A stretch of 64,000 nt of DNA. It comes from Leuconostoc fallax KCTC 3537. GTDB taxonomy: Bacteria > Bacillota > Bacilli > Lactobacillales > Lactobacillaceae. The DNA lies in assembly GCF_000165675.1 (NCBI RefSeq), contig NZ_AEIZ01000015.1, positions 248,001 through 312,000 on the forward strand. Direction: 5' to 3'. Made by a program: the position numbers and the translations under genes. Under the pieces are notes generated by a model. It made no database searches, was not told the DNA's origin, and saw only the letters and a list, made by a program, of their open reading frames with translations. Below, one piece after another: positions 28,446 through 37,146 of this stretch; positions within the stretch are counted from its first letter, which is position 1, and each line of letters starts with the position of its first letter.

Positions 28446-28870
28446 ATGAAAAACTCTACTAAGCTTAGTGATGCCATGCATATTCTAACCTATATTGCAA
28501 TTAATCCAAATCATGATTTATCCAGTACACAAATTGCTCAAAGTGTTAATTCAAACCCTGTTGTCATAAGACGTATTATGTCACAATTGAAAAAAGCAAA
28601 CCTACTTTTGTCAGAGAACGGTAAAGCCACACCTAGCCTTGCACATGATTCACATAATATTAGTATGTTAGATGTCTATCATGCAGTTGAAAACGAGCCC
28701 ACTTTCTTAAAAATAGATGATCAAACGAATCCTAACTGTCCTATTGGTAGCCAGATCAAAACAGTTCTAGATACTGATTATACAAGCATTCAAAAAAGGC
28801 AGAACAAGAAATGGCAACGATTACCCTTGCGGATGTTGTGAACCGAATTCATCTCGATAAGCTATCTTAA
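28446..28870 (+). CDS. Rrf2-family transcriptional regulator (one frameshift near the end)
   Basis: 141 residues after correction. Winged helix: LSDAMHILTYIAINPNHDLS, STQIAQSVNSNPVVIRRIMS and LKKANLL (about 7-52). It has a single Cys in NPNCPIGSQI, not the three-Cys iron-sulfur set of IscR/NsrR. One A missing from the A6 run near 28793-28798 truncates the raw frame; corrected, it ends KKAEQEMATITLADVVNRIH. Divergent from the nitroreductase gene, its probable target. Confidence 0.82.
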
Positions 28871-29078
28871 TGCCGAAAAAATATTGCTTACGATTTTAAA
28901 TAATATCTTTTTTACTACTAACATTTATACCGTTATTCCTATAAATTAATAACCAACAATATAAAAGATAGCTACTATTTCATATCATAAAGCTGTTATA
29001 GTTTCCACTACTCATCAAGCTATAATACCCTGATACCTGTTATAAACTTTAACCAATTGTCATATAAGGATAACGTTC

Positions 29079-29803
29079 ATGCATATCAATATTTTAGAAG
29101 ACAGCATCATCCAGCAGCAACGATTACGACAATATCTAGAGGAACTTATACAAGAAAATAACTGGCTTTGTCATGATATCAACACTTATTCCCGTTCAGA
29201 ACAATTACTTCAAGATTTACCTACTAAAGGGTCACATGATGTATACTTTTTAGATATTGAAATCAAGGGTTCAGATAAAAAAGGACTACACGTAGCACAA
29301 GCAATTAGAAATAAAGACCCCTACGCTACAATTATCTTCGTCACGACACATTCTGAATTCATAGCACTCACTTTCCAATATCAAGTATCCGCACTTGATT
29401 TCATTGATAAAAGTCAGAACTGTGAGGCATTTAAAGAGCGATTAAAAAATGCTTATTACATATCCTGTCACAAAATGAACAGGAACCCTCTCTAGATTTA
29501 TTTAAATATCATACTGCTCAAGCACATTTTCAAATACCATTTCAAGATATTTTGTACTTTGAAACCCTTTCAGGATCACGACAAATCGTTCTGGTTGCCA
29601 AACATAAGCGCATTGCATTCAACGGCAAAATGCAAGATATTGAAAATATGGATAACCGCTTTTTTCGTAGTCATCGTGGTTTTATTGTTAACATTGATAA
29701 TATTGAAAAAATAGATAAACGTAACAAAGTGGTTGTTGTGAGAAATCACGCCACGTGCTTAATTTCTCGACGCAAAATTAAAGCATTAGAATTACTTCTA
29801 TAA
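29079..29803 (+). CDS. LytTR-family response regulator (AgrA/ComE/BlpR type; one frameshift)
   Basis: 241 residues after correction. Receiver domain: ILEDSIIQQQRLRQYLEELI, phospho-acceptor Asp in VYFLDIEIKGS, VTTHSEF and a Lys region SALDFIDKSQN. LytTR DNA-binding domain: IPFQDILYFETLSG, KMQDIENMDNRFFRSHRGFI and SRRKIKALELLL. One A missing from the A6 run near 29440-29445 separates the two; corrected, the linker reads RLKKCLLHILSQNEQEPSLD. No histidine kinase is encoded beside it. It converges on a double-glycine peptide gene whose promoter carries a LytTR-type repeat. Confidence 0.88.
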
Positions 29804-29813
29804 TTTATATAAT

Positions 29814-29848
29814 AAAAACTCAAGCCATTTCAGGTAGCTTGAGTTTTT
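29814..29848. terminator. Bidirectional terminator between the response regulator and the GG peptide
   Basis: 12-bp perfect stem (29814-29825 / 29837-29848) including A5 and T5 tails, between convergent genes. Confidence 0.85.
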
Positions 29849-29888
29849 ATTATGATAGCGTAAAATAACTTTTTAAAGTCGTTAGAAT

Positions 29889-30014
29889 CTATTTAAAGAT
29901 ATATTTTCTGATTAAACGAGGTAACAACACAATCACTGCCGTCTGTCCACCTGCAACCTTTTCAAGTTGAATATCATTTAACTTATTGAATTTTGAAAAT
30001 GTATGATTTTGCAT
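29889..30014 (-). CDS. Double-glycine leader peptide: candidate pheromone or bacteriocin
   Basis: 41 residues, ATG preceded by AAGGAG. The leader (residues 1-23) begins MQNHTFSKFNKL and ends LNDIQLEKVAGG, the classic class II leader (L..I.LEKV.GG) cut by C39-peptidase ABC exporters. The predicted mature peptide is QTAVIVLLPRLIRKYIFK: 18 residues, a hydrophobic half then a cationic half, resembling induction factors such as PlnA in size and charge. A 9-12-9 direct repeat lies in the promoter. No C39 exporter is in the window. Too short for routine gene callers. Confidence 0.8.
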   Translation of the reverse strand: MQNHTFSKFNKLNDIQLEKVAGGQTAVIVLLPRLIRKYIFK

Positions 30015-30043
30015 ATTAATTACCACTCCTTAATTTATTAGTA

Positions 30044-30057
30044 TTGTTGCGCAACAA
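30044..30057. promoter_or_regulatory. Perfect 14-bp palindrome in the GG-peptide 5' region
   Basis: TTGTTGCGCAACAA, centred about 36 bp before the GG-peptide ATG and just past its putative -10 box; an operator for an unidentified second regulator, or a short RNA hairpin in the untranslated leader. Confidence 0.5.
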
Positions 30058-30065
30058 CTATATTT

Positions 30066-30133
30066 AATATAAACTAGCTTTCAGCCTATTACTTCAAAAC
30101 AACACGAATGGTGCTGATTGCGCGCTGAATGGT
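30066..30133 (-). promoter_or_regulatory. GG-peptide promoter with LytTR-type direct repeats
   Basis: On the minus strand, ACCATTCAG (complement of 30125-30133), 12 bases, then ACCATTCGT (complement of 30104-30112): two 9-mers matching 7 of 9, 21 bases apart, i.e. two helical turns, as in ComE/BlpR/PlnC sites. A TATATT -10 box (complement of 30066-30071) lies 32 bases downstream, the usual distance for such sites. Confidence 0.7.
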
Positions 30134-30209
30134 TAAAATCAAATATCAAATAACATTTTTTCAGTACATAACATGCTAGGTTTTATTGGAATTGAAGTGA
30201 CGTCGTCAT

Positions 30210-30243
30210 AAAAAAGGATATCCGAAAATTGGATACCCTTTTT
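30210..30243 (-). terminator. Terminator after the MacB-type ABC operon
   Basis: Stem AAAAAGG-TATCC / GGATA-CCTTTTT with one internal mismatch and a 7-base loop, just past the permease stop. Confidence 0.8.
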
Positions 30244-30257
30244 ATGGTTCGAGACAA

Positions 30258-31439
30258 TCATCTCAAAATATCAATCAAATTCTTGTTACTTGCTGTTTTG
30301 GCTGGCAAAATACCAAATACTAAACCAACAATAGTTGATGTTCCAAAAGCTAACAAGAATGTTGAGAGCGATACACTTGCTTTAAACGGCAAGAATGCAG
30401 ATACTCCCATTGCAATACCTAGGCCACTTAGATAACCAATCATACCACCGCTCAAAGTTAGCAGGATGGCTTCAATCAAAAACTGCCATAATATCTGTTG
30501 TTGAGAAGCACCGACAGCCATCCGAATACCAATTTCTTGAGTACGTTCGCTAACGGCAATATACATCATATTCATAACACCAATACCAGCAATAAATAAA
30601 GAAATACTAGCAACTGCCACAATAAAATAAGTAATGCCCTTAATCACATCACTAATCCCCTTAAGCATCGCGGCTGTATCATAAAATTCGTATGATCCGG
30701 CATTATGCTGCGAACCACTATCATTCAGTTGATTGGTAATTTGTTGTGTTGCCTTAGATACATCAGTACCCGCAACAAATGTTAACTTTAGTGTGTTAGC
30801 TGTTACATTAGCATTATTCACGTCAAATATTTTTCGTGGTACAACGGCATCATAAGTATGATAGCCTTCACGTTGTGCATCATTACTAATAACACCAACT
30901 ATTGTATAAGTAGTCCCATTCAATTCAATCGCTGCATTTAAGGCATTTTGAACACTTTTATAACCTTTTTTAGCAGTTGATTTGCTTATCAACGCCACAG
31001 GATTGTTGACTAAAATATCATTTTTTGAAATACCTCGACCGGCAATCAAATGTTCACTATTAGCCTCTTGGCTCAAATAAAGTGTTGATGAAATCGTTTT
31101 ACTGTTAATTGTGCCTTCCGCTGATAAAATACCATGATCATCTGATTGTATCTTAACCTGTGTTAATTTATTATTTTCTCGTACACGAGTGAGATCGTTA
31201 TCATCAAAACCTGCAGTTTTGCTATCGTCTTTTGGCACAAAGTTAATTTCTGTTGACTGTTGTCCACTACTACTAGCTTGTAAATTTTTCATCATGGCAA
31301 CGCGCGCACCATCGCCTAAAGCTAAAATAGTAATAACTGCCGCAATACCGATAATAATACCAACCATTGTTAAAATACTACGCCTTTTATTCGATATTAA
31401 AGATCGAAAAGCACTCACAAATAATTCACGTACCTTCAT
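30258..31439 (-). CDS. MacB/FtsX-family ABC transporter permease
   Basis: 393 residues: helix 1 after RSLISNKRRSILTMVGIIIGIAAVITI, a large extracytoplasmic MacB core (about 45-265), and three C-terminal helices with RTQEIGIRMAVGASQQQILWQF and LSGLGIAMG, the FtsX signature. Such permeases act by mechanotransmission, moving peptides or lipoproteins on the outer face. The start overlaps the ATPase gene by 14 bases. Part of a YIP1-HlyD-ATPase-permease operon that ends facing the double-glycine peptide gene. Confidence 0.9.
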   Translation of the reverse strand: MKVRELFVSAFRSLISNKRRSILTMVGIIIGIAAVITILALGDGARVAMMKNLQASSSGQQSTEINFVPKDDSKTAGFDDNDLTRVRENNKLTQVKIQSDDHGILSAEGTINSKTISSTLYLSQEANSEHLIAGRGISKNDILVNNPVALISKSTAKKGYKSVQNALNAAIELNGTTYTIVGVISNDAQREGYHTYDAVVPRKIFDVNNANVTANTLKLTFVAGTDVSKATQQITNQLNDSGSQHNAGSYEFYDTAAMLKGISDVIKGITYFIVAVASISLFIAGIGVMNMMYIAVSERTQEIGIRMAVGASQQQILWQFLIEAILLTLSGGMIGYLSGLGIAMGVSAFLPFKASVSLSTFLLAFGTSTIVGLVFGILPAKTASNKNLIDILR

Positions 31440-32115
31440 GAATTACCTCCTCGTCACTTTGAATACGACCATCTAATATTTTAATTAGGCGATTAGTTTC
31501 TTGGGCAACTTGTGCATCATGTGTCACCATAATCAGTGTTGTGCCGGAATCATTCAACGCCTTGAATAAGGTCATAATTTCCGAAGAGGTTGCTGAATCC
31601 AGCGCACCGGTTGGTTCATCAGCAACCAAAAATTTTGGATTGGTAACTATGGCTCGTGCAATGGCAACGCGCTGCTGTTGTCCACCCGACAAATTTTTAG
31701 GTAACTTATGGTAACTGTCTGGTAGTCCAACTTTCGCTAATACTTCGTTCACGCGTTGAATAATGTGCTGGCGTTTTAATCCCGCGTAGAGCAAAGGCAA
31801 GCCGACATTCTCACCAACACTTTGATTCATAATCAGCTTGAAGTTTTGGAAAATAAAACCAACTGAACGATTTCGTAATTGTGCGTGTTGTCGACGATTA
31901 AGACTATTTACTATTACTTCTTGAAATGTATAATTACCATCAAATTTTTGATCTAAGAAACCAATAATATTAATTAGAGTTGACTTTCCTGATCCTGATG
32001 GTCCCATAATAGCGACAAATTCACCAGCTTTAATATGCAAATCAATGTCATGTAAAATTTGATAATTTTCATTACCTTGACGATAAGTTTTGTTAATCGC
32101 TGATAAATTAATCAT
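31426..32115 (-). CDS. MacB/LolD-type ABC transporter ATP-binding protein
   Basis: 229 residues. Walker A GPSGSGKST, Q-loop GFIFQNFKLI, signature LSGGQQQR, Walker B FLVADEPTGALD and the switch His in MVTHDAQVA. The TGALD ending of Walker B is typical of the MacB/LolD/YtrE group. It overlaps both neighbours, indicating tight translational coupling with the HlyD-like protein and the permease. Confidence 0.93.
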   Translation of the reverse strand: MINLSAINKTYRQGNENYQILHDIDLHIKAGEFVAIMGPSGSGKSTLINIIGFLDQKFDGNYTFQEVIVNSLNRRQHAQLRNRSVGFIFQNFKLIMNQSVGENVGLPLLYAGLKRQHIIQRVNEVLAKVGLPDSYHKLPKNLSGGQQQRVAIARAIVTNPKFLVADEPTGALDSATSSEIMTLFKALNDSGTTLIMVTHDAQVAQETNRLIKILDGRIQSDEEVIHEGT

Positions 32116-33150
32116 CTATTGATTCACCATTTTTCAAATGACTATCAGGATTGAGCACTATTTTCTCACCCTTTACAATACCTGAATTCACAATAGTACT
32201 TGTTCCTGATTGCGTAACGTCTGCTTTAATACGACTAGCTTTACCATCAATTACTTTGTATATATTGTTTTTATAAATTGCAGATTTAGGTATTTTGATA
32301 TCACGCTGCGGTATCTCAACTTTTATACTTTGCCCATATAAAAAGTCTTTTTTACATTAGCTGTAAAAGGATAATATGTCGTGCCTTTACCGTCACCATT
32401 TGGGATTTGTTGAATTTTATCTACAGTTGTTGATTGTGTTGGTGAACCGTCAATACCACTAACAACTAATTGATCCCCACTATGAATCTTATGATAATCA
32501 TATTCTGAAATATTAGCCTGTAATATTTTCTGTGAGGCATTCAATGTTAACGCTGGAATACCATCTTTTGTATTATTATCAACAGAAATAATACCATCAA
32601 AAGGTGCCGTCAAATTTGTCGTTTGTTTATTCTGTAACTCTACTAATTTATTTTGCGCCTCTTGTAATTCAGCATTTGCATCATTTACTGTCTGTTGCGC
32701 TTGCACAACTTCCCCTTTTAATGAAGATTTTGTGTCAGTATTTGCTTGCCCGTACCCTTGTTGGACATTCTTTAATGATGTTGCTGCATTTGTAGCAGCT
32801 CTATTCGCTTTATTAATAACATCATTTTGTGCATCGATGGCATCTTGAATCTCAGTATTGGTAACAGTTAATAAAACATCCCCATTTTTTACAACTTGTC
32901 CATCAGTTACATTAAGTGTCTGTAATTTACCTGACGGTACATTAAGTGTCTGTGTTTTACTAGCCATCACTTTTCCGGTCATAGTAAGTGCCGGTGTATA
33001 TGTCGCGACATAAGTTTGGTAGCCTGTTTTTTGGGTTGACTGTGTCTTCCCCGTTATTTTATTGTACGTTGTTAGGCCAGTTACTGCTATCAATCCCACA
33101 GCCACAAGACTGCCTGTCGTAATAAGTGCAATTTTTGTCCGTCGTTTCAT
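32108..33150 (-). CDS. HlyD/MacA-like periplasmic-adaptor-type protein (one frameshift)
   Basis: 347 residues after correction. N-terminal anchor (TKIALITTGSLVAVGLIAVTG), lipoyl half-motif QTLNVPSGKLQTLNVTDGQV, an alpha-hairpin (about 95-170), second lipoyl half around TNLTAPFDGIISVDN, and a beta-barrel domain. One A missing from the A6 run near 32346-32351 gives a false stop; corrected it continues KKDFLYGQSIKVEIPQ to IKVE-type barrel strands and ends KNGESIDD. Monoderm MacA-like adaptors pair with MacB-type transporters in bacteriocin or antimicrobial export and resistance. Confidence 0.85.
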
Positions 33151-33183
33151 GATACTCCCCTAGGCTTTATGAAAAAATGACAA

Positions 33184-33684
33184 TTATTGTCCCATGAATA
33201 CCTTAAAGTTCAACGCTAATGTCAAAATGACCATAATAATAACGTAAATAATTTGTGTACGTTTAGTAATCGTATTATTTTGACGCAAAATAAATGTGAA
33301 GAGAATTGCACTTACCACACCACCAATAATCGCAGCAATGCCATTGTCTGCTTTATACAAGTTCAGAACGATAATGGCAAACACATTAATAATCATAACG
33401 GGTAATTGCGAAACGATAGTTGCGTACCATGATGTCATAAACGTTACCGATTGGGCTTCTTCTTGCCCCAGCTGTGATAGCCAAATAAATAATTTGTTAA
33501 TTAGTGCTGAAACCAATGTAAAAATAAAAGTACTCAATAACCCTACAATAAGGATCATTGGTAACAATTTACTATCAAGCTTCATGCCGTCAACTTCATT
33601 TGTATTAAGTATATTAATTGCAGTAATTCCCAAAGCTACTAATGTACCAACAATTGCAATAATAACCTGATTTTTCTTACTCAT
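33184..33684 (-). CDS. YIP1-like small membrane protein
   Basis: 166 residues with five hydrophobic helices; SWYATIVSQLPVMIINVFAI in the middle resembles the Yip1-domain core. It is the first gene of the MacA/MacB-type operon, 33 bp before the adaptor gene. Yip1 proteins are often associated with ABC exporters in Firmicutes but their role there is unknown; immunity or assembly is conceivable. No family match beyond the general pattern. Confidence 0.6.
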   Translation of the reverse strand: MSKKNQVIIAIVGTLVALGITAINILNTNEVDGMKLDSKLLPMILIVGLLSTFIFTLVSALINKLFIWLSQLGQEEAQSVTFMTSWYATIVSQLPVMIINVFAIIVLNLYKADNGIAAIIGGVVSAILFTFILRQNNTITKRTQIIYVIIMVILTLALNFKVFMGQ

Positions 33685-33939
33685 TCATTCATCTCCGCTT
33701 CTCTTTAAAATATAGATATTTGTTAATAAATGTTCACTATTGCTCAATTATTAACATTATTGAATACAAAATAGTATATCAACTTTTCCCATATAACTAT
33801 GCCAATACTTTTTGCCATTAATCAGATTGTGCCCATTATTCTTTATCGACAAAATTCACACTTTATGCTAAACGTTTATCATTTTTATGACAAACAGCGC
33901 AAAATTTGATACACTTAAAGCTGATTTGAAAGGCTTTAT

Positions 33940-34714
33940 ATGAAAATTAATACGATACAACAAACACTTAAAAATATTAGAATAAAAAATAACCTTACTC
34001 AGACAGAGTTTGCACAACAAATTTTTGTTTCTCGTCAAACTGCTTCTAATTGGGAACGCGGGATTAGCACACCACCAGTTTCTGCCCTAAGTATCATTGC
34101 CAATACTTTTAATGTAGCGCTTCCTGAATTATTAATGGCACTTGAAGGTAATCAAGCAAATAGTAATCATTCTGCTGAGCGGCAAATCATTGCGAATGCT
34201 TTTTTATCCATATTGTCACGTACTAATGGTACCTATTGTGATATGGCAACAATTGTTCAAGAATCAGGTATCCATCCCCATAGAGCCAAAACGTTATTTC
34301 GTAGTCCATCAGACATTTTACAATACATCGCGCAACAGCTTGATGCACAGGTAGTCGCAGCCTTATCCACCGCTACTACAACCGACCCATTTGAGATGAT
34401 TGCTGATACAGTACTACCTGTTTTGTATGACAATAACCACACACTAAAAGTGCTCTATTCCGGCAACTATGCCAATGGTGAATGGATTTATTTTTAAAAA
34501 AGAATATATTAAATGGGCAACACCATTTTTTGATCATTATAACTTGAATACGGCACCAATCACGCGAACTTTTGCCATTGAATTAACCGTTAAAATGACA
34601 TTATCCATTATTTCAACTTGGCTAACACAGCCACTGCCAACACCGCCCGAAGAATTTCGCCAAACCTTTTTACACTTAACCAAAACCCCGCTTACAAAAC
34701 TCGTTCAATCATAA
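33940..34714 (+). CDS. XRE-type HTH regulator with a C-terminal helical domain (frameshifted)
   Basis: About 258 residues. N-terminal Cro/C1 HTH (IRIKNNLTQTEFAQQIFVSR, then QTASNWERGISTPPVSAL). The rest is helical, has a second TetR-like HTH-type stretch (GTYCDMATIVQESGIHPHRA) and ends TFLHLTKTPLTKLVQS. The frame breaks at the T5A6 tract (34491-34501), where either one base too many or two too few restores it, giving IYF(L)KKEYIKWATPFF. No partner gene is close enough to name a target; the MacA/MacB-type operon is divergent, 255 bp away. Confidence 0.7.
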
Positions 34715-34737
34715 CTCTTGAAACAATATCTAACAAT

Positions 34738-34787
34738 AAAAGCACTATTGAACTTAAAGTATAGACTCTAAGTTCAATAGTGCTTTT
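34738..34787 (+). terminator. Long terminator after the HTH regulator
   Basis: 18-bp perfect arms (34738-34755 / 34770-34787) with a 14-base loop and A4/T4 ends. Unusually long for a terminator but otherwise ordinary. From here to 35206 there is no intact gene. Confidence 0.8.
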
Positions 34788-34833
34788 GCTATACAAAAAT
34801 ACACCAAATGAAAAGGAGCATGGCACCTAGTTC

Positions 34834-34944
34834 CTATGGCAAAATAGCAATTGGCCGTACCCAACCAGCAGAAGCTTTGTAAATATTAACAGGTTGACAA
34901 ATAATCTTAAAACCATCGTCTGGTAATAAATGTAAATTCCCCAT
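34834..34944 (-). pseudogene. Possible C-terminal remnant of a cyclase-family (kynurenine formamidase-like) protein
   Basis: 36-codon frame, ATG after AAAGGGGAAAA, reading LHLLPDDGFKIICQPVNIYKASAGWVRPIAIL. This resembles the last strand-helix segment of the cyclase/formamidase family (L-P...F...P.NI..A..G..R.IA). No upstream catalytic HXGTHXD part is visible. It could also be a genuine small protein. Weak call. Confidence 0.35.
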
Positions 34945-35206
34945 TTTTTCCCCTTTGGCAATAGATATCAAGATGAGCTATATATTATAAACTAGTCCTC
35001 TTAAAACAACTAACACCGATTTAGCACTATGTGCCGAATAGGTGTATAAAAATCACTTCTTTTTAAACATTGTGAATCCCATAATTGTTTTACCTCTATA
35101 TCAATATAAGTGATCCCTATTGCTTGTGAAGACAACTATTAACGTTGCGTTCGGATTCATTTCAGACTACAATTTCTACTATTCTATCAACAAGGAGATT
35201 TGGATA

Positions 35207-36221
35207 TTGAAACAGACGAAGCACATTGCATTTAAGCATGACATATTACGTTATGCTACTATGATTGCACTCATTATGGGGGCCGCCTTATTACTATTGA
35301 ATGCCACTGGCCAGGCATCACCAGAAATGGTTGGCATGGCAATTATCTCATTCACATTTGGATTGCAACATGCTTTTGATGTCGACCACATTGCCGCCAT
35401 CGATAATATGACACGTAAAATGCTAAATGACGGAAAAATACACGCGGCGTTGGCTTTTATTTTTCCTTAGGGCACTCATTAGTTGTTATTATTATGGCGC
35501 TCATCACTGTTTTGCTTGTTGAATGGGCAAAAAATACAATGCCAATATTTGAAGCATTGGGTGGGGCAATGGGTACACTAATTGCAGCAATTATGCTAAT
35601 TTTTTAGCCGTCGTCAATTCATTCATCATTGTCAATATTTGGTTAAACTTCAAAAATTCACAGCAAGATACAACATTAACCAGAAATGATAGCACATCAA
35701 AAATCAATAAAATCTTTCTTAAACTGCTCAATCTAATCCAGCATAATTGGCAAGTTATGATTGTCGGCTTCCTATTTGGCCTAGGGTTTGATACGGCAAC
35801 GCAAATTGCAGTACTCGCTTCTTCTGCAACAGCCACAAATTCAGGCGCTGCTTGGTATGTATCTCTCTCCTTTCCGCTATTTTTCACAGCCGGTATGTGT
35901 TTTATGGATACATTAGACGGCCTCTTCATGAGTTCTACTTACAAGTGGGTCTTTTCATCCCCCTATCGAAAAGTATATTTCAATTTAACGATTACTGGTA
36001 TTTCAATTTTAGCAGCCGGTTTTATTGGGTTTGCTGATCTAATTCAAGCACTGAGTGCTTTGCTTGATTGGAACAACGGTTTAACAAGTTGGGTGCAAGC
36101 ACTTGACTTCAATCAGCTCGGCTTTATTCTCGTTGGTTTATTTGCAATAAGTTGGATTATCGCATTAATCATTTGGCATAGTCTCAAACTATCGAATAAA
36201 GATCACGGGTCTATTATTTAA
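35207..36221 (+). CDS. NiCoT-family nickel/cobalt transporter (two frameshifts)
   Basis: 338 residues after correction, about eight helices. Signature helix 2 FGLQHAFDVDHIAAIDN (HX4DH metal motif), then GFYFSLGHSLVVI, LFGLGFDTATQIAVLA and FTAGMCFMDTLDGLFM. Start TTG at 35207 is preceded by AAGGAG. Breaks: one base missing near 35452-35458 (GG or TTTT, not a long run), and one T in the T6 run near 35601-35606. It takes up Ni2+ or Co2+; no nickel enzyme such as urease is in the window. Confidence 0.85.
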
Positions 36222-36263
36222 ATGTCATTTAAATAATATCGTTCAAAAAATATAAAATCATAC

Positions 36264-36313
36264 CTTGCCCATGGTATTCTTTACTTGATATTAAATGTTA
36301 CTTGCCATGGTAT
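36264..36313 (+). repeat. Direct repeats upstream of the CadD-like gene
   Basis: CTTGCCCATGGTAT (36264-36277) and CTTGCCATGGTAT (36301-36313), 37 bases apart, with a further AGGAAT/ATTCCT inverted repeat just beyond. Lying between the NiCoT and CadD-like genes, they are candidate regulator sites. Confidence 0.4.
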
Positions 36314-36341
36314 ATTCTAGGAATTATTCCTGAGGTTAATT

Positions 36342-36908
36342 ATGGATTTAGGTTTATTAACGTTATTGTTCTTTGGTGTTAATATAGATTTCTTTATTTT
36401 GCTCCTCGTATTACTACAACGCTATCACTTTACATCAGTATGGTTAGGCTATTCATTAGGCGTTCTGAGTAGCTGGATTATCGGTGCGCTCCTAGGACAA
36501 ACTTTACAACTCTTGATTCCTACCTGGTTCATTGGCCTACTTGGATTGATTCCCATTTGGATGGGATTCCACGATACCGATAGTACCGATAAAGATTTTA
36601 AATACAAATCTGGCAGCTTAGCTGTTTTTTCATTATATCTTTCTGCCTGTGGTGCTGATAACTTGGCGGTCTATGTCCCTATATTGTCAACCATGAGTTT
36701 ACTTGCAACCGTATTAACTGCTGGCTATTTTATGTTATTAGTATTTTTGTCGTTAATTATCGCTGATCGTTTCGACAAAATAAAAGTTGTGGATCACTTT
36801 CTTCAAAAGTATGGTTCACTCACGACTCGCATTATATACATCATGATTGGTGTTTTTGTTATTATCGAAAGTGGTCTAATCAGAGTTATCATACATTCTA
36901 TATTTTAG
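36342..36908 (+). CDS. CadD-like cadmium-resistance family membrane transporter
   Basis: 188 residues, five or six helices, full family length. GVNIDFFILLLVLLQR in helix 1 (acidic residue in the membrane), GLLGLIPIWMG, LYLSACGADNLAVYVPIL (the conserved ADN motif) and a final helix pair. The family exports Cd2+ and possibly other divalent or organic cations. It sits after the Ni/Co importer but has its own promoter region and terminator. Confidence 0.82.
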   Translation: MDLGLLTLLFFGVNIDFFILLLVLLQRYHFTSVWLGYSLGVLSSWIIGALLGQTLQLLIPTWFIGLLGLIPIWMGFHDTDSTDKDFKYKSGSLAVFSLYLSACGADNLAVYVPILSTMSLLATVLTAGYFMLLVFLSLIIADRFDKIKVVDHFLQKYGSLTTRIIYIMIGVFVIIESGLIRVIIHSIF

Positions 36909-36916
36909 AAATAAAT

Positions 36917-36950
36917 AAAAATCCTACCAAAAATTTGGGTAGGATTTTTT
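36917..36950 (+). terminator. Terminator after the CadD-like gene
   Basis: Stem AAAATCCTACC/GGTAGGATTTT with a 9-base loop and T6 tail; it would also work for minus-strand tRNA-Cys transcripts. Confidence 0.8.
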
Positions 36951-36954
36951 GTTA

Positions 36955-37025
36955 AGGTGATGACGAGAGTCGAACCCGCGATGGCGGTTTTGCAGACCGC
37001 TGCCTTACCACTTGGCTACATCACC
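36955..37025 (-). tRNA. tRNA-Cys (anticodon GCA)
   Basis: 71-nt cloverleaf on the minus strand: acceptor GGTGATG/CATCACC, anticodon arm GCGGT-CTGCAAA-ACCGC with anticodon GCA, T loop TTCGACT, discriminator T, and no encoded CCA. The length fits bacterial tRNA-Cys. Confidence 0.95.
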
Positions 37026-37146
37026 AAAGTATAATATTGCACTATGCTTATCGTGAATACACATAACACAACATTACCTATTTTACTGAATAATCTAAGA
37101 AAAACAATCATTTTTGTAAAAACATTAACAAATTTCTAAATCGTCA

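Noticed and set aside
34738-34787. 18-bp inverted repeat as a transposon end or attachment site
   Set aside because: It has A/T tails and a short loop right after a gene stop, with no transposase or target duplication, so it is a terminator.
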